This document shows, piece after piece, positions 1 to 7,163 of a stretch of DNA of 13,254 bases. The number at the start of each line of letters is the position of its first letter. Positions within the stretch are counted from its first letter, which is position 1. The stretch comes from an uncultured Spirochaetaceae bacterium (GTDB taxonomy: Bacteria > Spirochaetota > Spirochaetia > Sphaerochaetales > Sphaerochaetaceae). The DNA lies in the NCBI GenBank assembly GCA_944389985.1, contig CALXON010000092.1, positions 1 to 13,254 on the forward strand. The letters are read 5' to 3'. The position numbers and the translations under genes are program-made. A model generated the notes under the pieces. It saw only the letters and a program-made list of their open reading frames with translations. It did no database searches and was not told where the DNA came from.

Positions 1-1172
1 ACCTGAGAAAGATACAGCCAAGACTTGCAGCGGAGCTTGAGAGGGTCTCAGGAGAGGGACTGCTGCCCCAGTCCCTGCTGTTCTCGGGAGTTCCCGGATC
101 GGGAAGACTCACGGCAGCCCTTGATCTTGCGTTCTTCCTCACAGGTGATGATGAGAACACACTCTCGTCAGAGCATGTCATGTATTTCGCATCCCGTCCG
201 TTCCGCCCAGAGCTGAGAGCCGCCACAAAGCTGTTCCTGAGTCAGAGAACGAGGTTCTCACGCATATTCTTCATCAGGACTGTAAGAAGGATACTTCTCC
301 AGTACCACAGCTCAATAGCATCTCTTCACAGGGAGAGCGCCGGCGTCAGAGCGGGAAATGACAGGATGGAGGGGGACAGGACAGTCTTCTCAGCAGCATC
401 TGCTCTCGATGAGCTTATCCTCTCTGCAGAGGAGGACAGGGACTACAGCGAGGAGGAGATAAAAAGCGTCACGGAAAGTGTATCAACGCTTCTCACGGAT
501 CCTGTTCTCTCTGTAGGCCGGAAGACACAGGGTGCGACAATTGATGAGATCAGGGCGGTCCAGGACTGGCTGATGGAGGGAATTGACGAGAAGGTCGTCA
601 TTTTCGAGAACGCTGAGGACTATACCGAGGGAGCCAAGAACAGCCTTCTGAAGCTTCTGGAAGAACCGCCGGAGCATACCCATCTGATTCTCCTTTCAGC
701 CCGTCCTGGAAGACTTCTCGAGACGATACTCTCGAGGGTGAGGAAGTTCACGTTTCCTGAACTTACAGGGGAGGGAGTGAGCTCATTCATAATGGACAAT
801 TTCCATATCAGCGGGACATTCACGTCATTTGATGACTTCTTCTTCAGGGAGGGGGCAGATGATGGCGAGAGGGAGGCCATGGACGGTTTTGTTGATATGT
901 ACTCGTCTGCCCTGATTTCCGGAAAGGTCATCAGAGGGGAGGATGAGGAGAGTCTTTTCACCGGACTTGAGCGCATTGACGGCTTCAGATACTTCAGGGA
1001 GAGCGTTATAGCGAAGGTGATGAAGGCTCTTGAGGATGGGACGATCACTCCCGGCCGGGCATCACTTCTCTGGAAAGCCCTTTCCTCCAACCTCGATCTT
1101 GCCGATACTTATAATATGAGCATAAGACATGCGCTGGACCTTGCGCTAAGGGAGGCACGGAGTGTCAGATAA
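1..1172 (+). CDS. holB: DNA polymerase III delta'-like clamp-loader subunit (5' partial)
   Basis: This is the C-terminal 389 or more residues of a protein whose start lies left of the window; the frame is open from base 3. It fits the delta' subunit of the clamp loader, which helps load the sliding clamp during replication. A P-loop-like segment is visible at nt 87-113 (GVPGSGRLT). The normal Walker lysine is Arg and the following Ser/Thr is Leu, so ATP binding is doubtful, as in the E. coli delta' subunit. A degenerate Walker B (VVIFENAED, nt 594-620), the hallmark LLEEPPEH (nt 654-677) and a sensor-like SRVR (nt 732-743) follow. No cysteine occurs anywhere in the visible part, so the four-cysteine zinc module usual in delta'/DnaX is absent. 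The gene overlaps the kinase gene by 11 bp, suggesting co-transcription. Family assignment is good; the exact subunit role is inferred. Confidence 0.85.
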   Translation, partial: LRKIQPRLAAELERVSGEGLLPQSLLFSGVPGSGRLTAALDLAFFLTGDDENTLSSEHVMYFASRPFRPELRAATKLFLSQRTRFSRIFFIRTVRRILLQYHSSIASLHRESAGVRAGNDRMEGDRTVFSAASALDELILSAEEDRDYSEEEIKSVTESVSTLLTDPVLSVGRKTQGATIDEIRAVQDWLMEGIDEKVVIFENAEDYTEGAKNSLLKLLEEPPEHTHLILLSARPGRLLETILSRVRKFTFPELTGEGVSSFIMDNFHISGTFTSFDDFFFREGADDGEREAMDGFVDMYSSALISGKVIRGEDEESLFTGLERIDGFRYFRESVIAKVMKALEDGTITPGRASLLWKALSSNLDLADTYNMSIRHALDLALREARSVR

Positions 1173-2355
1173 GCTTCTCAGAAAGGTTCTGGATGATTTC
1201 AAGGCGGTGCCCGAAAGTGAGATACGGAGACTGATCACGGAGACACTTGATGAGAACAGTGAGCTCCGGGGGGTGTTCGACTCACTTCCGGAGGGACATA
1301 TTCTCGTATCGGGAGATCACAAGATTCTCCTTGCCTCAAAGTCTGTCGCCATGCTCCTTCCATCGGATAGAAGGGGCCGCATCAGAGAGGGAAGAAGCAT
1401 AGATGAAGCCATCATAGACAGGGATGCCAAGGCCTTTCTAATGGCTGTTTTCTCAGGAAAGGAGAAGCCAGATCCTAGAGATTTCGCATTCCAGCATGGT
1501 GATGAGACCCGGATTGTTAGGGTGTCATTCAGGACGATACCGGTTGATGACTCCTCACTTACAGACATAGTCATCCGCGATATCACGGAGGAGATACGGA
1601 AGGAGACCAAGCTCAGGCGCTCGGAGTCTCTTGCATCGATGACTACGATGGCTGCGGGAATTGCCCATGAGATCAAGAATCCCCTGGCTGCGATGAAGAT
1701 ACATCTCCAGCTTCTCAGGAAGGCTTTCAGGAACAAGGGAAGTCTAAATGAGGAAGGGGCTGAACGCTATCTCTCGGTTCTCGATGACGAGATAGATCAT
1801 CTCAACTCGATAGCCGTTGATTTCCTTTTCGCTATCCGTCCGATGGACATCGAGCTGATCCTCGGATCGCTTAACGATGTCATTGACGATCTTGTCGTAT
1901 TCCTTCTACCTGAGGCTGAGGAGAAGGGCATAGAGGTCCGGACCGATCTTGAGAAGTTCCTTCCGAGAGTCGAGCTCGATCCGAGGTACATGAGACAGAG
2001 TCTCTTGAACATAGTGGAGAATGCGTTCTCCGCAATGCCGGGAGGCGGCACTCTCTCGATATCCACAAAGCTCACAGGTGACTATGTCACGCTGACAATC
2101 CGCGATACAGGCACAGGAATCGATCCCGAGCATCTTGAGAAGATCTTCGAGCCCTATTTCACGACAAAGGCATCAGGAACAGGTCTGGGGCTTACTGTCG
2201 TCTACAAGGTCATCAAGGAACACAAAGGCGATATCTTCGTCTCATCGGAGCCGGGGAAGGGTACGCTCTTCACGATAAAGCTGCCTGTGCCGCAGAGTCA
2301 GAGGAAAGCGCTTGAGGACAAGGAGGACGGAAATGCCTGTACTGTTGATCGCTGA
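1162..2355 (+). CDS. PAS-domain sensor histidine kinase (NtrB/AtoS type, soluble)
   Basis: This is a 397-residue two-component kinase that would phosphorylate the regulator encoded next. The GTG start is supported by GGGAGG at 1149-1154 and lies inside the end of the delta' gene. Residues about 35-150 look like a PAS sensor domain. The H-box is AHEIKNPLAA with phospho-acceptor His169. The N-box has Asn287, the G1 box is DTGTGI (315-320) and the G2 box is GTGLGL (339-344). All catalytic boxes are intact. There is no hydrophobic segment long enough to span a membrane and no signal peptide, so it should be cytosolic and sense an internal cue through the PAS domain; the ligand is unknown. The H-box and ATPase sequences are of the class that pairs with sigma-54 activators, and the gene overlaps just such a regulator. 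Kinase identity is certain; the signal cannot be read from sequence. Confidence 0.93.
   Translation: MSDKLLRKVLDDFKAVPESEIRRLITETLDENSELRGVFDSLPEGHILVSGDHKILLASKSVAMLLPSDRRGRIREGRSIDEAIIDRDAKAFLMAVFSGKEKPDPRDFAFQHGDETRIVRVSFRTIPVDDSSLTDIVIRDITEEIRKETKLRRSESLASMTTMAAGIAHEIKNPLAAMKIHLQLLRKAFRNKGSLNEEGAERYLSVLDDEIDHLNSIAVDFLFAIRPMDIELILGSLNDVIDDLVVFLLPEAEEKGIEVRTDLEKFLPRVELDPRYMRQSLLNIVENAFSAMPGGGTLSISTKLTGDYVTLTIRDTGTGIDPEHLEKIFEPYFTTKASGTGLGLTVVYKVIKEHKGDIFVSSEPGKGTLFTIKLPVPQSQRKALEDKEDGNACTVDR
2321..2326 (+). promoter_or_regulatory. Shine-Dalgarno site fixing the response-regulator start
   Basis: A perfect AGGAGG stands 6 bases before the ATG at 2333. It lies within the last codons of the kinase gene. 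It makes 2333 a far better start than the in-frame TTG at 2312, which would add seven residues ahead of the receiver domain that normally begins at MPVLLIADDE. Confidence 0.85.
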
Positions 2356-3694
2356 TGATGAGAAGAACATAAGATCAGGACTTGATCTCGCATTCACGGA
2401 TGAAGGATACACTGTCATAACCGCAGCTGACGGCAAAGAGGCATGGGACAAGCTCCAGAAGAACTATGTCGATCTTGTCATCACCGACCTCAGGATGCCG
2501 GGAATGGACGGCTATGAGCTTCTGAAGAGGATCTCCTCTTCGTATCCGACGCTTCCTGTCATCGTCCTCACAGGACACGGAACGATCGAGACTGCTGTTG
2601 AGACGATGAGGGACGGTGCTGTCGACTTCTTCACCAAGCCTGTCGATATAGACAAGCTCATACTCGTCGTCAAGAAGACTGTCGCAGCATCATCACTTGC
2701 CGAGCAGAACAGGAAGCTCTCTGAAGAGATAGAGAAACTCAGGAAGCAGCAGGGCTACGGGAAGATCATAGGAAAATCAGGGAAGATATCCGGACTGATG
2801 AATACTGTGGCCCAGGTCGCACCGACAAAGGCGACGGTCCTCATCACAGGTGAGTCCGGAACGGGCAAGGAGCTTGTGGCCGATGCACTCCAGGCCCTTT
2901 CCACACGTTCCTCCAAGCCCTTCATAAAGGTGCACTGCGCCTCGCTTTCGCAGTCACTTCTCGAGGATGAGCTCTTCGGGCATGAGAAGGGCGCCTTCAC
3001 AGGAGCTGTCGCCCAGAAGAAGGGCAGGTTCGAGCTTGCTGACGGCGGAACGCTCTTTCTCGATGAGATCGGCGAGATAGATGCCGCGACCCAGGTCAAG
3101 CTTCTCCGCGTGCTTCAGGAAAGGGAGTTCGAGAGAGTCGGAGGAGAGAAGACGATAACGGTCGATGTCCGCGTGATCTGTGCCACGAACCGTGATCTCT
3201 ACAGCGAGGTGCAGAAGGGCAACTTCAGGGAGGATCTCTATTACAGGCTGAATGTCGTACATATCGAGGTACCGCCTCTCAGGGAGCGCAAGGAGGACAT
3301 AGACCTTCTTGCGATGTCCTTCCTTAGCACGTTCAACAGCGAGGACGGAAGGAAGATAGAGGGCTTCACACCTGCAGCGAGGAAGGCCATGTTCTCATAC
3401 TCATGGCCTGGCAATGTCAGGGAGCTCAGGAATGCCATTGAGTCTGCTGTTGTGCTGACACGCTCATCACTGATCGATGTCGATGATCTCCCGCCTCAGG
3501 TCAGGGAGATGAAGGGAGACAGCTCTGTCACGTTCACGCTTCCCGTGACGATGGATGAGGCTGAGAAGACTCTGATACTTGAGACCATCTCCTTCTGCAA
3601 GGGTAACAAGACAAAGGCTGCAGATCTTCTGGGAATCGGACGTAAGACACTTCACAGAAAGCTCGCCTCATACACAGGGAGTGATGAGGAATGA
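2333..3694 (+). CDS. NtrC-family sigma-54-dependent response regulator
   Basis: This 453-residue enhancer-binding protein activates RNA polymerase carrying sigma-54 when phosphorylated. It has three domains. The receiver (1-120) has acidic residues D8/D9, phospho-acceptor Asp52 in ITDLRMPGMDG and Lys102 in FFTKPVD. The AAA+ domain (about 140-375) has Walker A GESGTGKE (173-180), the sigma-54 contact loop GAFTGA (220-225), Walker B LFLDE with D244/E245, and SWPGNVREL near its end. The C-terminal Fis-type helix-turn-helix (about 410-448) contains NKTKAADLLGIGRKTLHRKL. Every key residue is present, so it should be a working activator. The gene overlaps the kinase by 23 bp and its stop codon overlaps the next start as ATGA. 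Its targets are not stated by the sequence; a sigma-54 promoter with paired dyads at 7042-7180 is the candidate in this window. Architecture matches Rrp2/NtrC/AtoC types. Confidence 0.95.
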   Translation: MPVLLIADDEKNIRSGLDLAFTDEGYTVITAADGKEAWDKLQKNYVDLVITDLRMPGMDGYELLKRISSSYPTLPVIVLTGHGTIETAVETMRDGAVDFFTKPVDIDKLILVVKKTVAASSLAEQNRKLSEEIEKLRKQQGYGKIIGKSGKISGLMNTVAQVAPTKATVLITGESGTGKELVADALQALSTRSSKPFIKVHCASLSQSLLEDELFGHEKGAFTGAVAQKKGRFELADGGTLFLDEIGEIDAATQVKLLRVLQEREFERVGGEKTITVDVRVICATNRDLYSEVQKGNFREDLYYRLNVVHIEVPPLRERKEDIDLLAMSFLSTFNSEDGRKIEGFTPAARKAMFSYSWPGNVRELRNAIESAVVLTRSSLIDVDDLPPQVREMKGDSSVTFTLPVTMDEAEKTLILETISFCKGNKTKAADLLGIGRKTLHRKLASYTGSDEE

Positions 3695-5751
3695 TTGACA
3701 TGTCCGAGGTCTTCGCTCATGGAGGCCTTCTTGACTCCGCACTTCCATCATACTCATACCGTGAGGGACAGTATGACATGGCAGAGCTTGTCACCCGTGC
3801 GTTCAGTGAGGAGAAGCATGCCGTCATAGAAGCCGGAACAGGTACCGGCAAGAGCTTTGCATACCTTGCACCTGTCATGGCGATGGCAGGGGAAGACAGG
3901 TCAAGACGATTTGTGATCGCCACAAGCACGATACCTCTTGAGAAGCAGCTCTACGAGAAGGATATTCCATTTCTGAAGGAAGCTCTCTCATCAGATGTGG
4001 AGACAGCGGTCCTCTATGGCCGTGCGAACTATCTCTGCATGAGGAAATACAGGGAGGTGAAGGATGGCGGAGGAAAGGATATTGGGGTGTCTGCATTCGA
4101 CGAGTGGGTCTCAAACACCGAGACAGGTGCCCGTGCCGACATCTCCGATCCCGAGGTCGCAAGACTCTTTCCTCCTCTTGCCTCTGATGACAAGGACTGC
4201 CCGTCATTCCGCTGTCCTTTCTATCAGGAGTGCTTCTTCTACAACGCAAGGAGGAAGACCGAGAAGGCTGACATCATCGTGACGAACCATCACATAATGC
4301 TTTATGATGCGAAGTACAGGGCGGAGACAGACAAGGACTATGATGATGACGGAGTGCTTCCTCCGTATCAGTATGCTGTGATTGACGAGGCCCATCACAT
4401 AGAGAAAGAGGCCACGGAGATCTTCTCAGAGGCCTTCTCATCCCGTCTTGTATCAAGATACCTCGACTATATGACAAGAAAGGAGAGGCGTTTCGGCTCC
4501 TCCTCGATACTTGACTTCCTCTCAACAGAGGAAAAGGTGAGGGGAAGAGGCAAGGAGATTGCCGGAAACATCGCACACATAAGAACCCTTCTCATGAAGT
4601 TTGACACATCACTGGACGAGATCATGAGTCTGTACAGACCGGATGAAGGTGAGGTTCTCTTCACTCCGGAGTTCTACAGCAGGTTCGGAGAGAGGATAAG
4701 GGATTTCGAATGGCTCGGAGAGGAGCTGAGGAAGATAGAGCAGAGTGTCTATGACGGATACAGTGAGAATCCTGCAGAGAGCAATGTGACGTATCTTGAG
4801 CTCCTGATGCGCTATGCATCAACGCTCTCCGCATTCGGCAGTACCCTCACATCATGGATGCGTTTCTCGGACTGGGATGGAAAGATTCCATATGCTGTGA
4901 GGTATCAGGAAGGGCGGTATGAGCTGAGGATAGCTCCGATGAACACAGGTCCGCTCCTGTCATCGATGTTCCTGTCAAAGCTGAAATCAGTGATCTACTC
5001 ATCCGCGACACTCTCTGTGAACGGCAGTTTCTCGTATTTCGCTGCAAGATCAGGGCTCATGGAGGAGAAGGAGAGGGTGCTTTCCGGTATCTTCCCGTCT
5101 CCGTTCGAGTACAGGAAGAATCTGATGCTTCTCCTTCCACAGAACGGAGTGGCTTTCCATAAGGATAAAGGACCTGAGTACGCGGGGTATGTCGCGGAGG
5201 CTGTGTATGAGGCGATAAACGCATCGGGGGGAGGTGCACTCGTGCTCTTCACATCAAGGGAGATGATGAACGCCGTTTACGCCCGTGTCCACGACAGGCT
5301 TGATGACGTGATGAAGCAGGATGATGCCGCGCTCCGTTCGTCCCTCCTTTCCGCTTTCTGCTCACGTCGTGACAGCTCACTGTTCGCACTCTCCTCATTC
5401 TGGGAGGGAATAGATGCACCGGGTGATACTCTGCGCCTTGTCATCATCGTGAAGCTTCCGTTCTCAGTGCCCACAGCCCCGATAGAGGCTGCGAGATCGA
5501 TGAACATAGAGAAGCGCGGCGGACGGGTTTTCTTCGAGATGTCGCTTCCGGAGGCGACGCTGAAGCTCAAGCAGGGACTTGGCAGACTGATAAGGAGCGA
5601 GGAGGACAGGGGAGTTGTCCTGATTCTCGATAATAGGATACTATCCCATGGATACGGGAGGATAATGCTCAATTCCTTCCCTGAGTGCTATATACCGGAG
5701 GATGTGTCCACTGGTAACATAGCATCGAAGATAGAGAACTTCCTGTACTGA
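3691..5751 (+). CDS. dinG: DinG/XPD-type iron-sulfur DNA helicase
   Basis: This 686-residue superfamily 2 helicase is expected to unwind DNA 5' to 3' and act in repair or in resolving structures at forks. Walker A is AGTGTGKS (48-55) and the DEAH box is VIDEAHH (D232-H235). Motif VI is QGLGRLIR (628-635). The four cysteines that hold the 4Fe-4S cluster are at 116, 170, 175 and 181; the last three have the same 5- and 6-residue steps as in E. coli DinG. There is no N-terminal exonuclease domain, unlike the Gram-positive DinG. The ATG at 3691 overlaps the upstream stop as ATGA. An alternative ATG at 3700 has a GAGGA 9 bases before it, so the true start could be either; the difference is three residues. 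It is the fourth gene of the kinase/regulator train. The helicase family is secure; the symbol is by similarity. Confidence 0.9.
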   Translation: MIDMSEVFAHGGLLDSALPSYSYREGQYDMAELVTRAFSEEKHAVIEAGTGTGKSFAYLAPVMAMAGEDRSRRFVIATSTIPLEKQLYEKDIPFLKEALSSDVETAVLYGRANYLCMRKYREVKDGGGKDIGVSAFDEWVSNTETGARADISDPEVARLFPPLASDDKDCPSFRCPFYQECFFYNARRKTEKADIIVTNHHIMLYDAKYRAETDKDYDDDGVLPPYQYAVIDEAHHIEKEATEIFSEAFSSRLVSRYLDYMTRKERRFGSSSILDFLSTEEKVRGRGKEIAGNIAHIRTLLMKFDTSLDEIMSLYRPDEGEVLFTPEFYSRFGERIRDFEWLGEELRKIEQSVYDGYSENPAESNVTYLELLMRYASTLSAFGSTLTSWMRFSDWDGKIPYAVRYQEGRYELRIAPMNTGPLLSSMFLSKLKSVIYSSATLSVNGSFSYFAARSGLMEEKERVLSGIFPSPFEYRKNLMLLLPQNGVAFHKDKGPEYAGYVAEAVYEAINASGGGALVLFTSREMMNAVYARVHDRLDDVMKQDDAALRSSLLSAFCSRRDSSLFALSSFWEGIDAPGDTLRLVIIVKLPFSVPTAPIEAARSMNIEKRGGRVFFEMSLPEATLKLKQGLGRLIRSEEDRGVVLILDNRILSHGYGRIMLNSFPECYIPEDVSTGNIASKIENFLY

Positions 5752-5759
5752 GGCGCGCT

Positions 5760-6200
5760 TTGGAAAGAGAGAAGACTAGACGGAGAATGAAACTTGGACT
5801 GGTGCTGCTGATCCTTTCAGCATGTCCTGCCATATGCTATGTCCTGCTGCCGCTCTCCGCATCTGACAGATCACTTCTCGCGCTAGATCTTCAGCCCGGG
5901 TATCTTACGGTTCCCGGCATAGTGATCTTCATGCTTTCTGCATTCATGCTCTCGAAAGGTCCTGAGAGAGAGTTCTCATGGCGGACGAAGTTCATGTCGT
6001 TATCATTCATTGCGATGACATGCTACTACATCGTCTGGGTATTCTTCGCGATGGGTCGGACGGGGCTTCCGACAGTCATCCAGATATTCCTCTATCCGGC
6101 TCTTTCGCTTCTATTTGCCGCGATTGACAGGAGAAGCATCTTCTCCATCGTCTTCTCGGTACTCTCTGCTGTTCTTCTTCTCACATCTGTCATGATATGA
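5760..6200 (+). CDS. Small polytopic membrane protein, unknown function
   Basis: I do not recognise this 146-residue protein. It has a basic N-terminus (KTRRRMK) and about five hydrophobic segments at residues 12-32, 47-65, 78-98, 103-122 and 126-146, so it should sit in the inner membrane. The short loops contain few charged residues and no recognisable catalytic motif. The TTG start at 5760 is chosen because GAGG at 5750-5753 lies 6 bases before it, 8 bases after the helicase stop. An ATG at 5787 is possible but has no well-spaced ribosome site. It is probably the last gene of the operon, since the next gene is on the opposite strand and a hairpin follows. Being a gene is likely from the close spacing and coherent membrane topology; no function is claimed. 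Confidence 0.7.
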   Translation: MEREKTRRRMKLGLVLLILSACPAICYVLLPLSASDRSLLALDLQPGYLTVPGIVIFMLSAFMLSKGPEREFSWRTKFMSLSFIAMTCYYIVWVFFAMGRTGLPTVIQIFLYPALSLLFAAIDRRSIFSIVFSVLSAVLLLTSVMI

Positions 6201-6203
6201 GAA

Positions 6204-6223
6204 ATCCCCTCCGGAGAGGGGAT
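6204..6223. terminator. Hairpin between converging genes, possible bidirectional terminator
   Basis: A perfect 8-bp stem, ATCCCCTC (6204-6211) and GAGGGGAT (6216-6223), closes a CGGA loop. It lies in the 41-base gap between the membrane-protein stop and the groES stop. There is no T-tract on the plus strand and only a weak T-rich stretch on the minus strand, so it may be an inefficient terminator or a transcript-end stabiliser for both operons. Confidence 0.55.
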
Positions 6224-6241
6224 CATCGGAATCGTCAGGAA

Positions 6242-6505
6242 TCACTCGACGATCGCGAGGATATCTGAATAGCTGAGGATAAGATAGTCCTCTCCATTGT
6301 CCTTGATCTGTGTTCCTGCATACTTGTCATGCACGATCTGCTGTCCGGCCTTGACCTTGATAGTCTCGTCATCTCCTGTTGCGATGACTGTTGCGATCTG
6401 TGTCTTCTCCTGAGCAGTCTGCGGAATGTAGATTCCTGAAGCTGTCTTCTCCTCGGTCTCCTTAGCCTTTACAAGAACTCTGTCACCAAGCGGTATGATC
6501 TTCAT
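6242..6505 (-). CDS. groES: Co-chaperonin GroES
   Basis: This 87-residue co-chaperonin caps the GroEL folding chamber in the cytoplasm. The start IIPLGDRVLVK, the mobile loop that contacts GroEL (about 20-33, ASGIYIPQTAQEK) and the C-terminal SYSDILAIVE are all typical. It is shorter than the common 95-97 residues but looks complete, in keeping with other spirochaete GroES proteins as I recall them. The ATG has AGAGGTG 5 bases upstream. It stands alone: groEL is not adjacent on either side, so the pair is split in this genome or groEL lies elsewhere. No CIRCE element is visible upstream. Instead there is a plausible sigma-70 promoter and a 12-bp perfect palindrome at the expected start of transcription. 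Confidence 0.95.
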   Translation of the reverse strand: MKIIPLGDRVLVKAKETEEKTASGIYIPQTAQEKTQIATVIATGDDETIKVKAGQQIVHDKYAGTQIKDNGEDYLILSYSDILAIVE

Positions 6506-6533
6506 TTTCTCACCTCTGAATGTTAGTTGTTGA

Positions 6534-6545
6534 ATCCTATAGGAT
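6534..6545. promoter_or_regulatory. 12-bp perfect palindrome at the groES transcription start, possible operator
   Basis: ATCCTATAGGAT is self-complementary over all 12 bases. Relative to the predicted groES start of transcription (about 6548, minus strand) it covers roughly +3 to +14, a normal place for a repressor site. No known heat-shock operator matches it (CIRCE is absent). Regulatory function is inferred from position only. Confidence 0.35.
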
Positions 6546-6554
6546 CACTAATGG

Positions 6555-6583
6555 AATATACTTATCATTCGTAAGAACGGCAA
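6555..6583 (-). promoter_or_regulatory. Candidate sigma-70 promoter of groES
   Basis: Reading the minus strand, TTGCCG (6583-6578) and TATATT (6560-6555) are separated by exactly 17 bases. The -35 matches 4 of 6 and the -10 matches 5 of 6 consensus bases. It would start transcription near 6548, about 43 bases before the groES ATG. Confidence 0.5.
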
Positions 6584-6618
6584 GTGCGGAAAGACTACAT
6601 ATTTTCTACACATTCCTC

Positions 6619-6646
6619 TTAACTTTTCAGGAATCTTTATTATATT
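6619..6646 (+). promoter_or_regulatory. Candidate sigma-70 promoter of the 125-residue gene
   Basis: TTAACT (6619-6624) and TATATT (6641-6646) are separated by 16 bases, ahead of the ATG at 6664. The predicted start near 6653 leaves a short leader of about 11 bases that contains GGTGA. The -35 is weak, so this is a modest call. Confidence 0.35.
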
Positions 6647-6663
6647 CAGTCTGTGGTGAACGT

Positions 6664-7041
6664 ATGAACGGACTGAGTGTTGTCTATATCAAACGTGGAA
6701 ATGCGGAAGCGAAGGCCAGGAAATACAGGGAGGCCTTCGAGGATTACGCATCATCCCTTCTTTCGCGTATTTCCGGAGATATCGACATGACACTGGAGTT
6801 CGTCGCATTCTACCGCTACCAGCTCCTGTCCTACCTCAGGGCGAAGCCTGTATTCACGCTCTCCCTTCCTGAGGGAGACATGATCACCGATCTGATAGTA
6901 GATTCCTATAAGTCATTTCTGGAGGCTGTCGATTCATCCCCGTTCAACATCACGGGAGAGGGGAGGAAGCACCTTCTGGAATCTGTGAAGATCGTATTTC
7001 CGTGGCAGAATGACACTCTCGAGCTGACCGACAGTCTCTGA
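6664..7041 (+). CDS. Hypothetical 125-residue protein
   Basis: I do not recognise this protein. It appears soluble and mainly helical. The N-terminal part (residues 8-35, KRGNAEAKARKYREAFEDYASSLL) has the look of one tetratricopeptide-like helix pair, but there is no clear repeat array. The middle has many aromatic residues (FVAFYRYQLLSYL) and the C-terminus is acidic. There are no signal peptide and no cysteines. The ATG at 6664 is preferred over the longer in-frame start at 6520 because GGTGA (6655-6659) lies just before it, a candidate promoter overlaps the longer version, and the extra N-terminus is of unlike composition. It sits directly upstream of the control region of the sigma-factor gene; one of the paired dyads begins right after its stop codon. 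A protein-interaction role is only a guess. Confidence 0.65.
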   Translation: MNGLSVVYIKRGNAEAKARKYREAFEDYASSLLSRISGDIDMTLEFVAFYRYQLLSYLRAKPVFTLSLPEGDMITDLIVDSYKSFLEAVDSSPFNITGEGRKHLLESVKIVFPWQNDTLELTDSL

Positions 7042-7056
7042 GTGTCTAAATGACAC
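7042..7056. promoter_or_regulatory. Upstream dyad 1 (candidate activator-binding site)
   Basis: GTGTC-TAAAT-GACAC is a perfect 5-bp inverted repeat with a 5-base AT-rich centre, starting directly after the stop codon of the preceding gene. Its centre is about 141 bases before the predicted sigma-54 start site. Its size and position suit an NtrC-type dimer. The binding protein is inferred. Confidence 0.5.
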
Positions 7057-7081
7057 GCTTTTTCACTGCTTTCATCAGGTA

Positions 7082-7096
7082 AGGTCATTATGACAC
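7082..7096. promoter_or_regulatory. Upstream dyad 2 (candidate activator-binding site)
   Basis: AGGTC-ATTAT-GACAC repeats dyad 1 in the form nnGTC-N5-GACAC, exactly 40 bp downstream of it, or nearly four helical turns. It also contains the palindrome GTCAT-T-ATGAC (7084-7094 with its flank). Its centre is about 101 bases before the predicted start site. Two same-face sites at this distance are typical of sigma-54 enhancers. Confidence 0.5.
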
Positions 7097-7163
7097 TTTC
7101 TCCTTCACAGGTACACAATTCATATTTCAATCTAACTGTTTATTCAATAATGAATTAGATTAA

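Noticed and set aside
25..216. A 63-codon plus-strand open frame at the left edge
   Set aside because: It is out of frame within the delta'-like gene, whose own frame is open from base 3 and contains the P-loop-like motif.
6506..6620. A CIRCE heat-shock operator upstream of groES
   Set aside because: No TTAGCACTC-N9-GAGTGCTAA or near variant is present on either strand.
6520..6663. An in-frame extension of the 125-residue gene back to ATG 6520
   Set aside because: It would cover the groES control region and a candidate promoter, and it lacks a ribosome site; ATG 6664 has GGTGA just before it.
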